From Ktedonobacterales bacterium (GTDB lineage: Bacteria; Chloroflexota; Ktedonobacteria; Ktedonobacterales; DATBGS01), in assembly GCA_036557285.1 (NCBI GenBank), contig DATBHW010000052.1, positions 1 through 64,000 of the forward strand: a DNA stretch of 64,000 nt, written 5' to 3'. The notes beneath the pieces are model-generated. The model searched no databases, was not told the origin of the DNA, and was given only the letters and a program-made list of their open reading frames with translations. Positions 27,360 to 35,707 of the stretch are shown piece after piece. How positions within the stretch are numbered: the first letter of the stretch is position 1; each line of letters opens with the position of its first letter. Both the position numbers and the translations under genes were made by a program.

Positions 27360-27797
27360 TCACGCGGTACTGGTGACATCATGCACCCGAAAGGGCCACG
27401 TTTTGACCTCTTTGTTTTCATCGAGCCGCGCAACGACTCGATAACCGCCGGGCGCAGGAAAAGTCGCATTTATCGCCAGGCTAACGATGGCATGCTGGGG
27501 GGTACCAGGAGGCAAAGCAGGCGGACGACCAATCTCCAGATTCGCGTCAACAACCGCTACCACCTTCGTCGCGTCTTCGTTTTCTACCTGAACGGCAAGG
27601 CGGTGTGGCTCATTCGTCTCATGCCAGGGTACCAGAACGGAGATGCCAATACCAAAATGGCTTACGGGCGGCCTGCCCCCTTTGGGGACGCGCCGATAAT
27701 GCTCAGTCCAGCCACCTCCACTAATGTAAAACAGGCCATTGGCGGCCTCGACATGATTCGCCAGGATAAGAAACTCAATGGCAGTCGTCTCCGGCAT
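27360..27797 (-). CDS. DUF6941 family protein
   Basis: A 145-residue protein starting MPETTAIEFLILANHVEAANGLFYISGGGW, characteristic of the DUF6941 family. Later parts read FGIGISVLVPWHETNEPHRLAVQVEN and VSLAINATFPAPGGYRVVARLDE, a beta-sandwich-like pattern. No enzymatic motif is visible and function is unknown. GGGAG lies 9-13 bases before the ATG at 27797. The upstream open frame to 28160 is a shadow of the opposite-strand toxin gene. Divergent from the BrnT-like gene, it shares the GTATAC-repeat region. Confidence 0.7.
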   Translation of the reverse strand: MPETTAIEFLILANHVEAANGLFYISGGGWTEHYRRVPKGGRPPVSHFGIGISVLVPWHETNEPHRLAVQVENEDATKVVAVVDANLEIGRPPALPPGTPQHAIVSLAINATFPAPGGYRVVARLDENKEVKTWPFRVHDVTSTA

Positions 27798-27825
27798 ACA
27801 CTTATTCTCCCTGCTGACAGCTAGA

Positions 27826-27851
27826 GTATACTGTGGTATACTAGAGTATAC
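27826..27851. promoter_or_regulatory. Triple GTATAC operator-like array
   Basis: GTATAC occurs at 27826-27831, 27836-27841 and 27846-27851, exactly 10 bases apart (one helical turn), with ctaga in two of the spacers. The array lies in the 81-base gap between the divergent DUF6941 and BrnT-like genes. It is a good candidate operator for the RHH protein encoded next. Confidence 0.6.
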
Positions 27852-27878
27852 CACCTTTTGTTTAAGAGGGCGCGGGAG

Positions 27879-28157
27879 ATGTATATTGATGAATGGGAAT
27901 GGGACGAAGCAAATGAGGAGGAGATCAGGAGGCATGGTCTCAATCGGCGCATGGTGGAACAGGTATGGCTGGAAAAACCAAAGTTCCGCCGCAATAAGAA
28001 ATATCGAGCTGCCAGCCACCAAATGATAGGGCCAGATCTCAGCGGCGCCATCTGGGTTATCTTCATTGCACAGGTTCCGGGCGGCCAGGGCTTGTGGAGG
28101 GTCATCACTGGTTGGCGTGCCAGTAAAGCTCAAGAAGAATGGTACGGGAGGTACTAA
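27879..28157 (+). CDS. BrnT-like toxin of a type II toxin-antitoxin system
   Basis: A 92-residue protein starting MYIDEWEWDEANEEEIRRHGLN. The W-x-W-DEAN...HG opening and the C-terminal RVITGWRASKAQEEWYGRY fit the BrnT fold (FEWD..K...HG; R.I.AR.A...E...Y). BrnT toxins are ribonucleases neutralised by RHH antitoxins. The following gene encodes an RHH protein, which supports the call, though similarity is modest. The ATG at 27879 with AGAGGG at 27865-27870 is preferred over an upstream TTG. Confidence 0.65.
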   Translation: MYIDEWEWDEANEEEIRRHGLNRRMVEQVWLEKPKFRRNKKYRAASHQMIGPDLSGAIWVIFIAQVPGGQGLWRVITGWRASKAQEEWYGRY

Positions 28158-28162
28158 CAATC

Positions 28163-28531
28163 ATGCGCCAAGAAAACGATACCGATCTGATACAAGAACT
28201 CTATGAACACCAGGATGATCCAGATGAGTGGAGTGAGGAAGCTGTTCCCATCGAGGTTCGGCCAGGCCGAACTTCGGTAGTTTCATTTCGGCTGCCCACA
28301 AAGGAATTGGATGCCCTGGAGGAAGCTGCCTCTGCCGCGAGAGAATCTATCTCGGAGTATGTGCGCAAGGCTGTTGCGCTGCGCCTGAGAGACGATAGCT
28401 CGAATGGGGGGAACGCCATCACCTCGGCGGGCATGCGATTTAACCAACACGATACCTGGGATATTTGGAGTACCGCGCCCGCATCCACCGAGCAGTATGA
28501 CTATACGCAAAACCCGCGCCGGGTGAGCTAG
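28163..28531 (+). CDS. Ribbon-helix-helix antitoxin (BrnA-like)
   Basis: A 122-residue protein. The RHH fold is TSVVSFRLPTKELDALEEAA followed by ESISEYVRKAVALRL (about 39-80). The N-terminal ~35 residues are acidic. The C-terminal ~40 residues (after RLRDDSS) are an extension of unknown role ending in a Tyr/Asn-rich tail. It begins 5 bases after the toxin-like gene, with GGGAGG 11 bases before the ATG. It likely binds and inhibits the toxin and represses the pair through the GTATAC array. Confidence 0.7.
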   Translation: MRQENDTDLIQELYEHQDDPDEWSEEAVPIEVRPGRTSVVSFRLPTKELDALEEAASAARESISEYVRKAVALRLRDDSSNGGNAITSAGMRFNQHDTWDIWSTAPASTEQYDYTQNPRRVS

Positions 28532-28860
28532 CCATCCCGCTCCCGAAGAACCCCTTGCCAGGAAGGCAAGAACGGGGTATCATCAGAGCAAGGGAACACA
28601 CGCCAGCGCGCTCGTGGTTGTTGTACTTCATAACCATACCAGGAAGAGCTATGTTCTCACCCTGGCAAGAGACGACGGCTATGGGCCAACCGGGCTATTC
28701 GGGGGGCTAAGACTACCCAAAACGCAAGAGATACGGTACAATGAAAGCCACATGTGTAACCAGGAGCGGGCCACGTAAGGTCTGGCGGCGCGCGGCAAAG
28801 CGTCTTAAGAGCGAATAAATAGGTGAGCCGCATATCCGCTGCCTGGAGCCGGGGAGGCGT
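28532..28860. other. Intergenic region upstream of the PASTA kinase
   Basis: The 329-base gap contains an imperfect hairpin (ccccttgcc...ggcaagaacgggg, about 28552-28578) that could terminate the toxin-antitoxin transcript. A -10-like TACAAT lies near 28737 and GGGGAGG just before the kinase ATG. I see no gene or RNA gene here. Confidence 0.5.
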
Positions 28861-30735
28861 ATGGCAGGTGAGATTCTCGGCGGTCGTTACGAACTGATGG
28901 AACCCATCGGGCGCGGCGGCATGGCGACCATCTATCGCGCCAGAGATCGGCGCATGAATCGGCTGGTCGCCGTAAAGGTGCTGCGCGAGGTCTACAGCAG
29001 TGACCGCAAATTCATTACCCGCTTCCAGATGGAAGCGCGCGCGGCGTCATCGCTGACACATCCGAATATTGTCCAGGTCTATGACTACGGGCAAAGCGCC
29101 GATAGCTATTATATTGTAATGGAGTTTATCCAGGGCATCGATCTGCGGCGCTATCTCCGTACCCACCATATTCTGGATGTTGATCAGGCGATTACCATTG
29201 CCCATGATGTCGCGCTGGGGCTGGGCGCAGCGCATCGTCGGAGCATTGTCCACCGCGATGTGAAACCTCAGAATATCATGGTCAACGGCGAGGGACTGGT
29301 CAAGCTCACCGATTTTGGCATCGCCAGCATGTACAAAGACCTGAGCGCCGAACGGCTGACGACCACCGGCATGACACTGGGTACGGTGCAGTACTATGCC
29401 CCCGAACAGGCGCAAGGCGAGATCGTCAAGCCTGCCGCTGATGTGTACGCGCTGGGCATCGTCATGTACGAGATGCTAACCGGCAAACCGCCTTTTGACG
29501 GTGATACGCCCGTTTCGGTGGCGGTGCGCCATATTCAAGACCTGCCAGAGCCGCCGCGCAAGCAGAACCCCAAGATTCCGCCAGGGCTGGAGGCGCTGAT
29601 CTTGCGCTGCCTGGAAAAAGCCCCGCGTGATCGCTACCCAAACGGGGACGAACTCGCCAGGGCGCTGGATAATTACGAGGATGAAGCCGACAGCAGGCGA
29701 GCAAGCGGCCCCTACGAATATGGCCCCAGGAATACCGTACAGGCGGGGCAAGGTTCCGGCGCTCGCTCGATTTTGCCGAAGGAGGCCACGCTGCCCGCCA
29801 ACCCACGCGGCTCCGGCGGGCTGTTGAGTGGGGCAGGCAGGCCGAGCGGCGGCCTTGGCCCCGGCGCTCCAGGGCGTTCGGTTTCCCGGCCACTGCCGCC
29901 GCCAGAACCAGAGGAAGAGGAAGAGGAAGACTGGGACGAACCACAGTATTGGGATCAACCCGTCAATCCCACCGCCAGAACCCGACCCTTTGGCGCCGCG
30001 CCAGGGACCATGCCGCGCTCGCCGATACCCGGCAGGACGATGGGGGGGCGATCACGGCGCGCCACCGCCATCACCATGTCTTTGATTGGCGCGGCGACCC
30101 TGCTGCTGCTGGGGTTAAGCTGCTATCTTGCCAGTCAGCTTGGGCTGGGGACTGGCTTATTCGCTTCGATCACCGGCAATCAGGCAAGTCCAACGCCCTC
30201 AACAGCCGTCGTCCCCTATGTCATCGGCCAGCAGGAAGCGAGCGCCAGCAAGCAAATCACCGACGCGGGGTTCAGAGTGGACCTTCAGTATGGACCCAGC
30301 ACTACCCAGCCGGTGGGTACAGTCTATGAGCAGAAGCCCGAACCAGCGACCCGCGCCGACCTGGGAAGCATCGTCACGATCTACATAAGCCAGGGGGCAG
30401 AGGCTTTCCCGATGCCCGAAGAACGCGGGAAAAAGCTGGCTGACGCGGAGCAAGACCTCAAATCCAAACAACTTCAATACAACGTTGTTACCCAGCTCAG
30501 CACCAAACCCAATAACACGGTGATCAATCAAGACCCCCTGCCAGGCACGCAGGTGCATGCGGGGGATTCGGTCACGCTTTACGTGAGCCAGCAGGTAACA
30601 CCCACGCCCACGCCGTCGCCCACACCCACGCCCAGCCCGACGCCGTCGCCTACACCCACGCCCACGCCGCCCAGCGCCCTGGCTCCCGATGAGCCAGCCC
30701 TGGCGCGCGGCTCTGGCAGCGGGGAAGTTATCTAG
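28861..30735 (+). CDS. Ser/Thr protein kinase with PASTA domains (PknB/PrkC type)
   Basis: A 624-residue receptor kinase. The kinase domain has the glycine loop IGRGGMATIY, the ATP-binding K39, HRDVKPQN (131-138), the DFG at 151-153 and the APEQAQGE segment. An acidic/Pro-rich juxtamembrane region (280-395) leads to one transmembrane helix at about 402-425. Two PASTA domains follow (VPYVIGQQEASASKQITDAG and FPMPEERGKKLADAEQDLKS) and then a Thr-Pro repeat tail near the end. Such kinases sense muropeptides and control growth and division. GGGGAGG lies upstream of the ATG. holA follows 19 bases after the stop. Confidence 0.92.
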   Translation: MAGEILGGRYELMEPIGRGGMATIYRARDRRMNRLVAVKVLREVYSSDRKFITRFQMEARAASSLTHPNIVQVYDYGQSADSYYIVMEFIQGIDLRRYLRTHHILDVDQAITIAHDVALGLGAAHRRSIVHRDVKPQNIMVNGEGLVKLTDFGIASMYKDLSAERLTTTGMTLGTVQYYAPEQAQGEIVKPAADVYALGIVMYEMLTGKPPFDGDTPVSVAVRHIQDLPEPPRKQNPKIPPGLEALILRCLEKAPRDRYPNGDELARALDNYEDEADSRRASGPYEYGPRNTVQAGQGSGARSILPKEATLPANPRGSGGLLSGAGRPSGGLGPGAPGRSVSRPLPPPEPEEEEEEDWDEPQYWDQPVNPTARTRPFGAAPGTMPRSPIPGRTMGGRSRRATAITMSLIGAATLLLLGLSCYLASQLGLGTGLFASITGNQASPTPSTAVVPYVIGQQEASASKQITDAGFRVDLQYGPSTTQPVGTVYEQKPEPATRADLGSIVTIYISQGAEAFPMPEERGKKLADAEQDLKSKQLQYNVVTQLSTKPNNTVINQDPLPGTQVHAGDSVTLYVSQQVTPTPTPSPTPTPSPTPSPTPTPTPPSALAPDEPALARGSGSGEVI

Positions 30736-30754
30736 AGGCAGGGAATGAACGGCC

Positions 30755-31867
30755 ATGTGGTATCTCTTTCACGGCCCTGACGAATTCTCCGCCCGCGAGG
30801 CGCTGGCCGCCTTGCGGGCCGAGGGTGACTTCGGCTATAACCAGGATACCTTCAAGGGCGACGAGGTTTCGCTGCCTGCGCTCATCGCTGCATGTGAGAC
30901 GTATCCGTTTCTGAGCGAGCGGCGGCTGGTCGTGCTGGAGGGCCTGCCAGAGAAGCAGAGCGCGAAGAAGGGTCGAAGCGCGGCGGCAGCCGATCAAGAC
31001 GCCAGCGGAGAGCAAGCCGGTTCCGCCCCGATGGGCGATCATCAGGGCGAGGCTCGAAGCGCCCCCAGGAAAAAAGGTGGCGCGAGCAAGAAAAATCGGG
31101 CGCCAGGCGCGGACCCCAAAGCCTTCATTATCGGGCTGGCGGAATATCTGCCCGGTCTGCCAGAGACGACCATCCTGGTCGTGCTGGTTGATGAGGCGCT
31201 GGAGGCCAGCCACCCGCTGATGCTGGCCGCCAAACAGGGGGGGCAGGCGCGCCAGTTTACGCCGCCAAACGGCCCTGCTCTGGAGCGATGGATTGCCGGG
31301 CGAGCGCAAGAGCGCGGCTGCGCTGTGACTCCCGATGCCACCCGCATGCTGGCAATCTACGCCGGGCGGCAACTGCGCCTGCTGGCCGGAGAGGTGGAGA
31401 AGCTGGCGGCCTACGTGGGAGAGGGCGGGCAGATTGACGCCGCGAGCGTGCGCCTGCTGACACCCGCAGCGCAGCAATCGCGCATTTTCGATCTCACCGA
31501 CGCGCTGGCGCGCCACGAGCGCGCCCACGCGCTGACGATCCTGCACGAACTGCTGGATCACGGCGAGGCTCCTATCGGGCTGACGGCTTTTATCGGCTCG
31601 CAGGTGCGCGCGCTGCTGATGGTCAAAGACCTCAGCGAGCGCGGCCTGCGGCCCCAGCAGATCGCCGAAGCCGCCGGGCTGAATCCCTTTGTCGTGAGCA
31701 AAACGCTGCCGCTGGTGCGCCGTTTTTCCTTCGCCCAACTCAAAGCCGCTCATCGCGCGGCGCTGGGCGTTGATACCGCGCTCAAGCGCAGCCGCATGCC
31801 AGCCGAACTGGCCCTTGATCTGCTGGTCATCGAATTTGGCGAGGAGACCCGGAGCAGTGCTAGATAG
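30755..31867 (+). CDS. holA: DNA polymerase III subunit delta (HolA)
   Basis: A 370-residue clamp-loader subunit. It begins MWYLFHGPDEFSAREALAAL, the typical HolA start, with TYPFLSERRLVVLEG and the central ETTILVVLVDEAL. The C-terminal domain reads IFDLTDALARHERAHALTILHELLDHGEAP, FIGSQVRALLMVKDL and DTALKRSRMPAELALDLLVIEF. An insertion of about 50 charged, low-complexity residues (around 72-125) interrupts the first AAA+ domain. It loads the beta clamp. It follows the PASTA kinase gene closely and may share its transcript. Confidence 0.9.
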   Translation: MWYLFHGPDEFSAREALAALRAEGDFGYNQDTFKGDEVSLPALIAACETYPFLSERRLVVLEGLPEKQSAKKGRSAAAADQDASGEQAGSAPMGDHQGEARSAPRKKGGASKKNRAPGADPKAFIIGLAEYLPGLPETTILVVLVDEALEASHPLMLAAKQGGQARQFTPPNGPALERWIAGRAQERGCAVTPDATRMLAIYAGRQLRLLAGEVEKLAAYVGEGGQIDAASVRLLTPAAQQSRIFDLTDALARHERAHALTILHELLDHGEAPIGLTAFIGSQVRALLMVKDLSERGLRPQQIAEAAGLNPFVVSKTLPLVRRFSFAQLKAAHRAALGVDTALKRSRMPAELALDLLVIEFGEETRSSAR

Positions 31868-31995
31868 GGCGTTACGCCCCCTATGCAGCGCGGCTCCAAA
31901 GGGATATAATGAAATGCGCATGCACCCTTTTTCGCTCAGGCAAACCATCCCATAACCTGAAGCCCTGAGATTTACTGTTGGGAGACATTGGAACA

Positions 31996-32331
31996 ATGGA
32001 TATTAACGGCATCTGGATATTGATTCTAGGGATTCTGGCCCTGCCCGGCGCAGCAGTAATCACCCGCTGGATGAGTCCTGTCGGCAACAAGGCAATGGGC
32101 CTGCTGGCCGGAATCCTTGGGGGCATCATCGGTATTGTTGTTCTGGAGGTGATCGCTGGCCTGCCAGCCATCATGAAGCCAGCCATAGCAGGCGTTGATG
32201 CGTTAGGGGCGGCAGTAGTAAGCTTTTTCCTGGTCTCGGCAGCCAGCGCCTCAGCGGGGCTGCTGGTCAACTGGCTGCTCTATTCCATGCAGACCAGGAA
32301 CAACAGTCCAGAAGAGGCTCTTGCCGAGTAG
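31996..32331 (+). CDS. Small integral membrane protein
   Basis: A 111-residue protein with three or four predicted membrane helices (INGIWILILGILALPGAAVI, MGLLAGILGGIIGIVVLEVI and AVVSFFLVSAASASAGLLVN). No family is recognised. The ATG at 31996 has GGGAGA about 10 bases upstream; an in-frame TTG at 31978 is less likely. The gene precedes the PHAX-like RNA-binding gene by 40 bases on the same strand, suggesting a three-gene operon with it and the following paralogue. Confidence 0.6.
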   Translation: MDINGIWILILGILALPGAAVITRWMSPVGNKAMGLLAGILGGIIGIVVLEVIAGLPAIMKPAIAGVDALGAAVVSFFLVSAASASAGLLVNWLLYSMQTRNNSPEEALAE

Positions 32332-32371
32332 GGCAGGGGCTTCTTGGCAAGTAGAGAGGAATGTGAGACCT

Positions 32372-33109
32372 ATGAGCACTCCTCCATCGGGAGACAAACC
32401 CGCTGGCCCAGCGTCAGCGACGATTCCCCCGCCCTCACCAGAAGGGCTGGCGGCTGCCCAGGGGTTGGCCGCCCTTCTGGGAGAAACCGAAGAAAAGCCC
32501 ATCATTCAGCTTGCCCGAGCGGTGGATTACCTGGGGGAAGAGAAAGCTCAGGCATACGCAGCAGAGGCGGTCACACTCGCTGCGGGCGAAGGCATTCTGA
32601 CGAAGGATGGCAGCCGCAAACGGAGTCCTGGAGGCACCTTTTTCGCCCTGGTACGCCAGCGCCTGGTGAACCCGAAAAAAGATTGGCGTAAAATCAAGCC
32701 GATTATGAAGCAGAAGTCCGATCAGCCGACGGCGCTGGCCGAGCAGATGCCAGCACTCATCGAGATGACTGGGCGGTTGAAGGCTGGCCCGCTGGCAGGC
32801 TCCAAGACGGTGATTACTGGACGGCCTGGCACCCTCCAGAAGCAGGCTCAGTTTGTGGCCTTCACGGTCAAAGCCCAGCAGCCACCAGCACTGCCCAAGG
32901 GGCTGCCCATCTACAAGGGGGAGACCAAATACCTCGTGCTGGCGGCCACCAAGCAGTGGGAGAAGGTGGAGAAAAGGATCAACGACGATCAGGAAGATCA
33001 ACTCTACATCGAGGGCTTCAGCACCGTTCAGCCCAATTTCAAAACCGGCATCGTCGTGCTGGCAATGAACGTCAACACCGTTGGCCTGATGCGCACCAGA
33101 AAAAAATAG
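32372..33109 (+). CDS. Protein with PHAX-like RNA-binding domain and a C-terminal repeat domain
   Basis: A 245-residue protein. After a Pro-rich start, residues ~30-98 resemble the RNA-binding domain of eukaryotic PHAX, including LAALLGETEEKPIIQLARAV, ILTKDGSRKRSPGGTFFALV and the basic GSRKRSPGG loop. A linker leads to a second domain (about 150-240) with TGRPGTLQKQAQFVAFTV, KGETKYLVLAATKQWEKVEK and GFSTVQPNFKTGIVVLAMNV. The next gene encodes a near-copy of this second domain alone. PHAX-domain proteins bind single-stranded RNA, and bacterial roles are not defined. The ATG at 32372 is supported by AGAGGA. This is one of the least explained operons in the window. Confidence 0.7.
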   Translation: MSTPPSGDKPAGPASATIPPPSPEGLAAAQGLAALLGETEEKPIIQLARAVDYLGEEKAQAYAAEAVTLAAGEGILTKDGSRKRSPGGTFFALVRQRLVNPKKDWRKIKPIMKQKSDQPTALAEQMPALIEMTGRLKAGPLAGSKTVITGRPGTLQKQAQFVAFTVKAQQPPALPKGLPIYKGETKYLVLAATKQWEKVEKRINDDQEDQLYIEGFSTVQPNFKTGIVVLAMNVNTVGLMRTRKK

Positions 33110-33118
33110 AGGGAGTGT

Positions 33119-33463
33119 ATGAGCAGCAAAATCACGCTTACCGGGCGGCCTGGCCCGATTCAGAAGCAGCATCAGTACGTGGCGTTCTCGATGAAGACCC
33201 AGACCGCGCCCGCAAATCTCCCCAAAGGGCTGCCAACCCTCAGAGGGGAAACCAAATACCTGATCCTGGTGACAGAGAAGCAGTGGAACAAGGTGGAGAA
33301 GCGGATTAACGAGGACAAAGAAGATAAACTCTTCGTTGAAGGCTTCAGCACCATTCAGCCCAATTTTCCTGGTATTGTGGTACTGGCGCAAAGCATCAAT
33401 ACCACCGGCCTGATGCGCTCTCGCAAAGAGGAGCAGCGTAGTCAGGCTCAAGACCAGCAGTAG
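33119..33463 (+). CDS. Stand-alone paralogue of the C-terminal domain of the PHAX-like protein
   Basis: A 114-residue protein nearly colinear with residues ~150-245 of the preceding product: TGRPGPIQKQHQYVAFSM, RGETKYLILVTEKQWNKVEK, DKLFVEGFSTIQPNF and GIVVLAQSINTTGLMRSRK. It starts 9 bases after the upstream stop with GAGGGAG at the junction. The tandem duplication suggests that the two domains interact or compete for a partner. Function is unknown. A strong terminator hairpin follows. Confidence 0.65.
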   Translation: MSSKITLTGRPGPIQKQHQYVAFSMKTQTAPANLPKGLPTLRGETKYLILVTEKQWNKVEKRINEDKEDKLFVEGFSTIQPNFPGIVVLAQSINTTGLMRSRKEEQRSQAQDQQ

Positions 33464-33476
33464 CTTTATGTAGAAC

Positions 33477-33501
33477 GGGAGCGTCTTTTTCAGACGCTCC
33501 C
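33477..33501. terminator. Bidirectional rho-independent terminator
   Basis: GGGAGCGTCT (33477-33486) and AGACGCTCCC (33492-33501) form a 10-bp stem around a 5-base loop, followed by TTCGTTT. It lies between the convergent PHAX-paralogue and MshC-like genes and can terminate both. Confidence 0.8.
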
Positions 33502-33506
33502 TTCGT

Positions 33507-34754
33507 TTACTCAGGCAATCTGAGGCCCAGCACCCCCGCCAGTTCGCGCAGCCCGCGCACAGCAGCCGGTTCCTCGCGTTTCTGCTGGCGCGCCTCCAGA
33601 ATATGATCGGCGAGCGCCGCCAGGGTGTTGAGCGCCAGCGGCGTATCCAGATCATCCTCCATTGCCCGCATAAAATGCTGGCGTGCTTTTTCCGCTACCT
33701 CCGCTCCCGCCTGCTCATCGTCCCTGACGCCCGCCGCGCGTTCTTTTTTGCCGATCACGCGCGGCGCGGCGGCGGCATAGAGTTTCGTCGCTATCTTCGC
33801 CGCCAGCAGCGCCTCTTCTTCCTGGTATTCCCAGGCTTCGCGGTAGTGATGGCTGAGCAGCAGCACGCGCACCGTATTAGGCGCATAAGCCCCCAGCAGG
33901 TTGCGCACCAAGATCAGATTGCCCAGTGACTTGCTCATCTTCTCGCCAGCCAGCCGCACCATGCCGATGTGCATCCAATAGCGCGTGAAGGGGCGAGCGC
34001 CTGTGGCGTTCTCTGTCTGAGCGATCTCGCAGGTATGATGCGGGAAAGCCAGGTCAGCGCCGCCGCCGTGAATATCCAGTTGATCGCCGAGATAGCGCGT
34101 GGACATGGCGCTGCACTCGATATGCCAGCCGGGTCGTCCTGGCCCCCAGGGGCTGGGCCAGGCTGGCTCGCCCGGCTTCTGCGCCTGCCAGAGAACGAAA
34201 TCCAGCGGGTCATCTTTGAGCGGATCGTCGGGATAGTTGCCGCGCTCATTGGCCGTCGCCAGCCAGCACTCATAGCCGACATAGCCTGCCGCCTCAGCCA
34301 GTTCGCCGAAGGATGCGTCGCTCTTGACGCTGAAGTAGACGTTGCCCTCGCGCTCATAGGCGTGGCCGCCGCGCAGCAGCTTCACGATCAACTCGATCAT
34401 CCTGGGCGTCTCTTCTGTTGCCTTTGCGTACACGTCGGGCATGCGCACATTGAGCGCGCTCATATCTTCGAGGAAACGCTGCGTCTCGCGGCGGCCCAGT
34501 TCATCCCAACTAAGGCCCACCTGCGCTGCTTTGCGCAGCACATCATCATCAATATCGGTGACGTTCTGGACATAGCACACCTTCAAGCCGCGCCACTCCA
34601 GGTAGCGGTGTAAGGTGTCAAAAGTCGCATAGACAAACGCATGCCCCAGATGTGTCGTGTCGTAAGGGGTCACGCCGCACACGTAGACCTTCACCACTTC
34701 GCCCCCAGGGATGAAGTCTTCTTTCGCCTGGGTCATTGTATTAAAGAGTCGCAT
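33507..34754 (-). CDS. Cysteine--tRNA ligase (CysS) family enzyme, MshC-like
   Basis: A 415-residue class I ligase. It has the zinc ligands C26, C214, H239 and C242, the HIGH-type motif HLGH (35-38) and the KMSKS motif (272-276). Several stretches match MshC, the mycothiol-pathway cysteine ligase, better than CysS: YVCGVTPYDTTHLGHA, YVQNVTDIDDD, DPLDFVLWQAQKPGEPAWPS and GRPGWHIECSA. The 415-residue length also equals MshC (about 414) and is shorter than CysS (about 460). It could make a cysteine-containing thiol rather than Cys-tRNA. Pipelines would label it cysS. No other mycothiol gene is recognisable nearby. Confidence 0.8.
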   Translation of the reverse strand: MRLFNTMTQAKEDFIPGGEVVKVYVCGVTPYDTTHLGHAFVYATFDTLHRYLEWRGLKVCYVQNVTDIDDDVLRKAAQVGLSWDELGRRETQRFLEDMSALNVRMPDVYAKATEETPRMIELIVKLLRGGHAYEREGNVYFSVKSDASFGELAEAAGYVGYECWLATANERGNYPDDPLKDDPLDFVLWQAQKPGEPAWPSPWGPGRPGWHIECSAMSTRYLGDQLDIHGGGADLAFPHHTCEIAQTENATGARPFTRYWMHIGMVRLAGEKMSKSLGNLILVRNLLGAYAPNTVRVLLLSHHYREAWEYQEEEALLAAKIATKLYAAAAPRVIGKKERAAGVRDDEQAGAEVAEKARQHFMRAMEDDLDTPLALNTLAALADHILEARQQKREEPAAVRGLRELAGVLGLRLPE

Positions 34755-34855
34755 CCGTCTTTGTTTCCCTTTCTGCCTGCCACGACCATACGCATGGTCT
34801 GTTCCCCCAGGTATGATGATCGTATCCCAAATCCTGTTGAATGCTCACGGCTTCG

Positions 34856-34917
34856 ACTTGCAGCGCCGCCTTCCAGGCGGCCAGCCGTTGAGCCGCCTGG
34901 AAGGCGGCGCTGCAAGT
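34856..34917. repeat. GC-rich palindromic intergenic repeat, complete two-arm unit
   Basis: ACTTGCAGCGCCGCCTTCC opens the left arm and the right arm is its inverted copy, around the loop cagccgttga. The arms extend perfectly for 26 bases. The unit lies between the MshC-like and tatD genes, both on the minus strand, 14 bases from the tatD stop. Confidence 0.9.
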
Positions 34918-34930
34918 AAAAAGCTCCTCT

Positions 34931-35707
34931 TCAGGCGCGCGCCAACCCCAACAGGGTGCGCGCGTTGTTCGTCGTAATGTCGGCGATCTCCCCAACGGGC
35001 AGATCGCGCAGCTCGGCCAGTTTCGCCGCCACCAGCGCCACATGCTTTGGTTCGTTGCGCCGCCCCCGGAAAGGATGCGGTGTCAGATACGGGCAATCGG
35101 TCTCCACCAGCACGCGATCCAACGGCGCCCAGGCGGCCACCTCGGCCAGCGCCGTGTTGGCGCGATAGGTCAGCGGCCCGGCGAACGAGAGATAAAAGCC
35201 CGCAAAGGTCAGGCATTCTTCGGCCATCTGCCGATCCCCTGAAAAGCAATGAAATACCCCGCGCACGCCCCGCGCATGCTCGCGCAGCATCGCCATCAGG
35301 TCAGCGTGCGAATCGCGGTTATGCAGAATGATGGGCAAATCAAGCTGGCGAGCGAGATCAAGCTGGCGCTCCAACGAGTGCTGCTGGTGCTCGCGGGGCG
35401 AAAGCATGCGATAGTAATCCAGGCCGGTTTCGCCAATGGCGACCACGCCTGGCCGCCCGGCCAGATCGCGCAACTCGGCCAGCGCCTCATCCGTATAGCT
35501 GGAGGCGTCGTGAGGATGAATGCCAACAGCGGCAAAGACGTGTCCAGGATGTTTCGCTGCCAGATCAACGGCGGCGCGGCTGGAGGGCAGATCGCAGCCA
35601 GCATCCACCAGCATCTCCACCCCGGCCTCGATGGCCGAAGTAATCACGGCGTCACGGTCAGAGACAAATTGACGCGCATCAACGTGCGCGTGGGTATCAA
35701 CGAGCAA
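34931..35707 (-). CDS. tatD: TatD-family metal-dependent hydrolase
   Basis: A 258-residue TIM-barrel deoxyribonuclease-like enzyme. It begins LVDTHAHVDARQF (the HxH metal site). It continues with AAVGIHPHDAS, AIGETGLDYYRM (catalytic Glu), PIILHNRDSH, GVFHCFSGD and VLVETDCPYLTPHPFRG. TatD enzymes act as 3'-5' DNases/RNases in repair and turnover. The TTG at 35707 is favoured because AAAGGA lies 11 bases upstream and it gives the usual family N-terminus. An in-frame ATG at 35749 lacks a ribosome-binding site. Confidence 0.88.
   Translation of the reverse strand: MLVDTHAHVDARQFVSDRDAVITSAIEAGVEMLVDAGCDLPSSRAAVDLAAKHPGHVFAAVGIHPHDASSYTDEALAELRDLAGRPGVVAIGETGLDYYRMLSPREHQQHSLERQLDLARQLDLPIILHNRDSHADLMAMLREHARGVRGVFHCFSGDRQMAEECLTFAGFYLSFAGPLTYRANTALAEVAAWAPLDRVLVETDCPYLTPHPFRGRRNEPKHVALVAAKLAELRDLPVGEIADITTNNARTLLGLARA

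Noticed and set aside
30728-33655. Long minus-strand frames opposite holA and the PHAX-like operon
   Set aside because: Antisense shadows of supported genes, without ribosome-binding sites.
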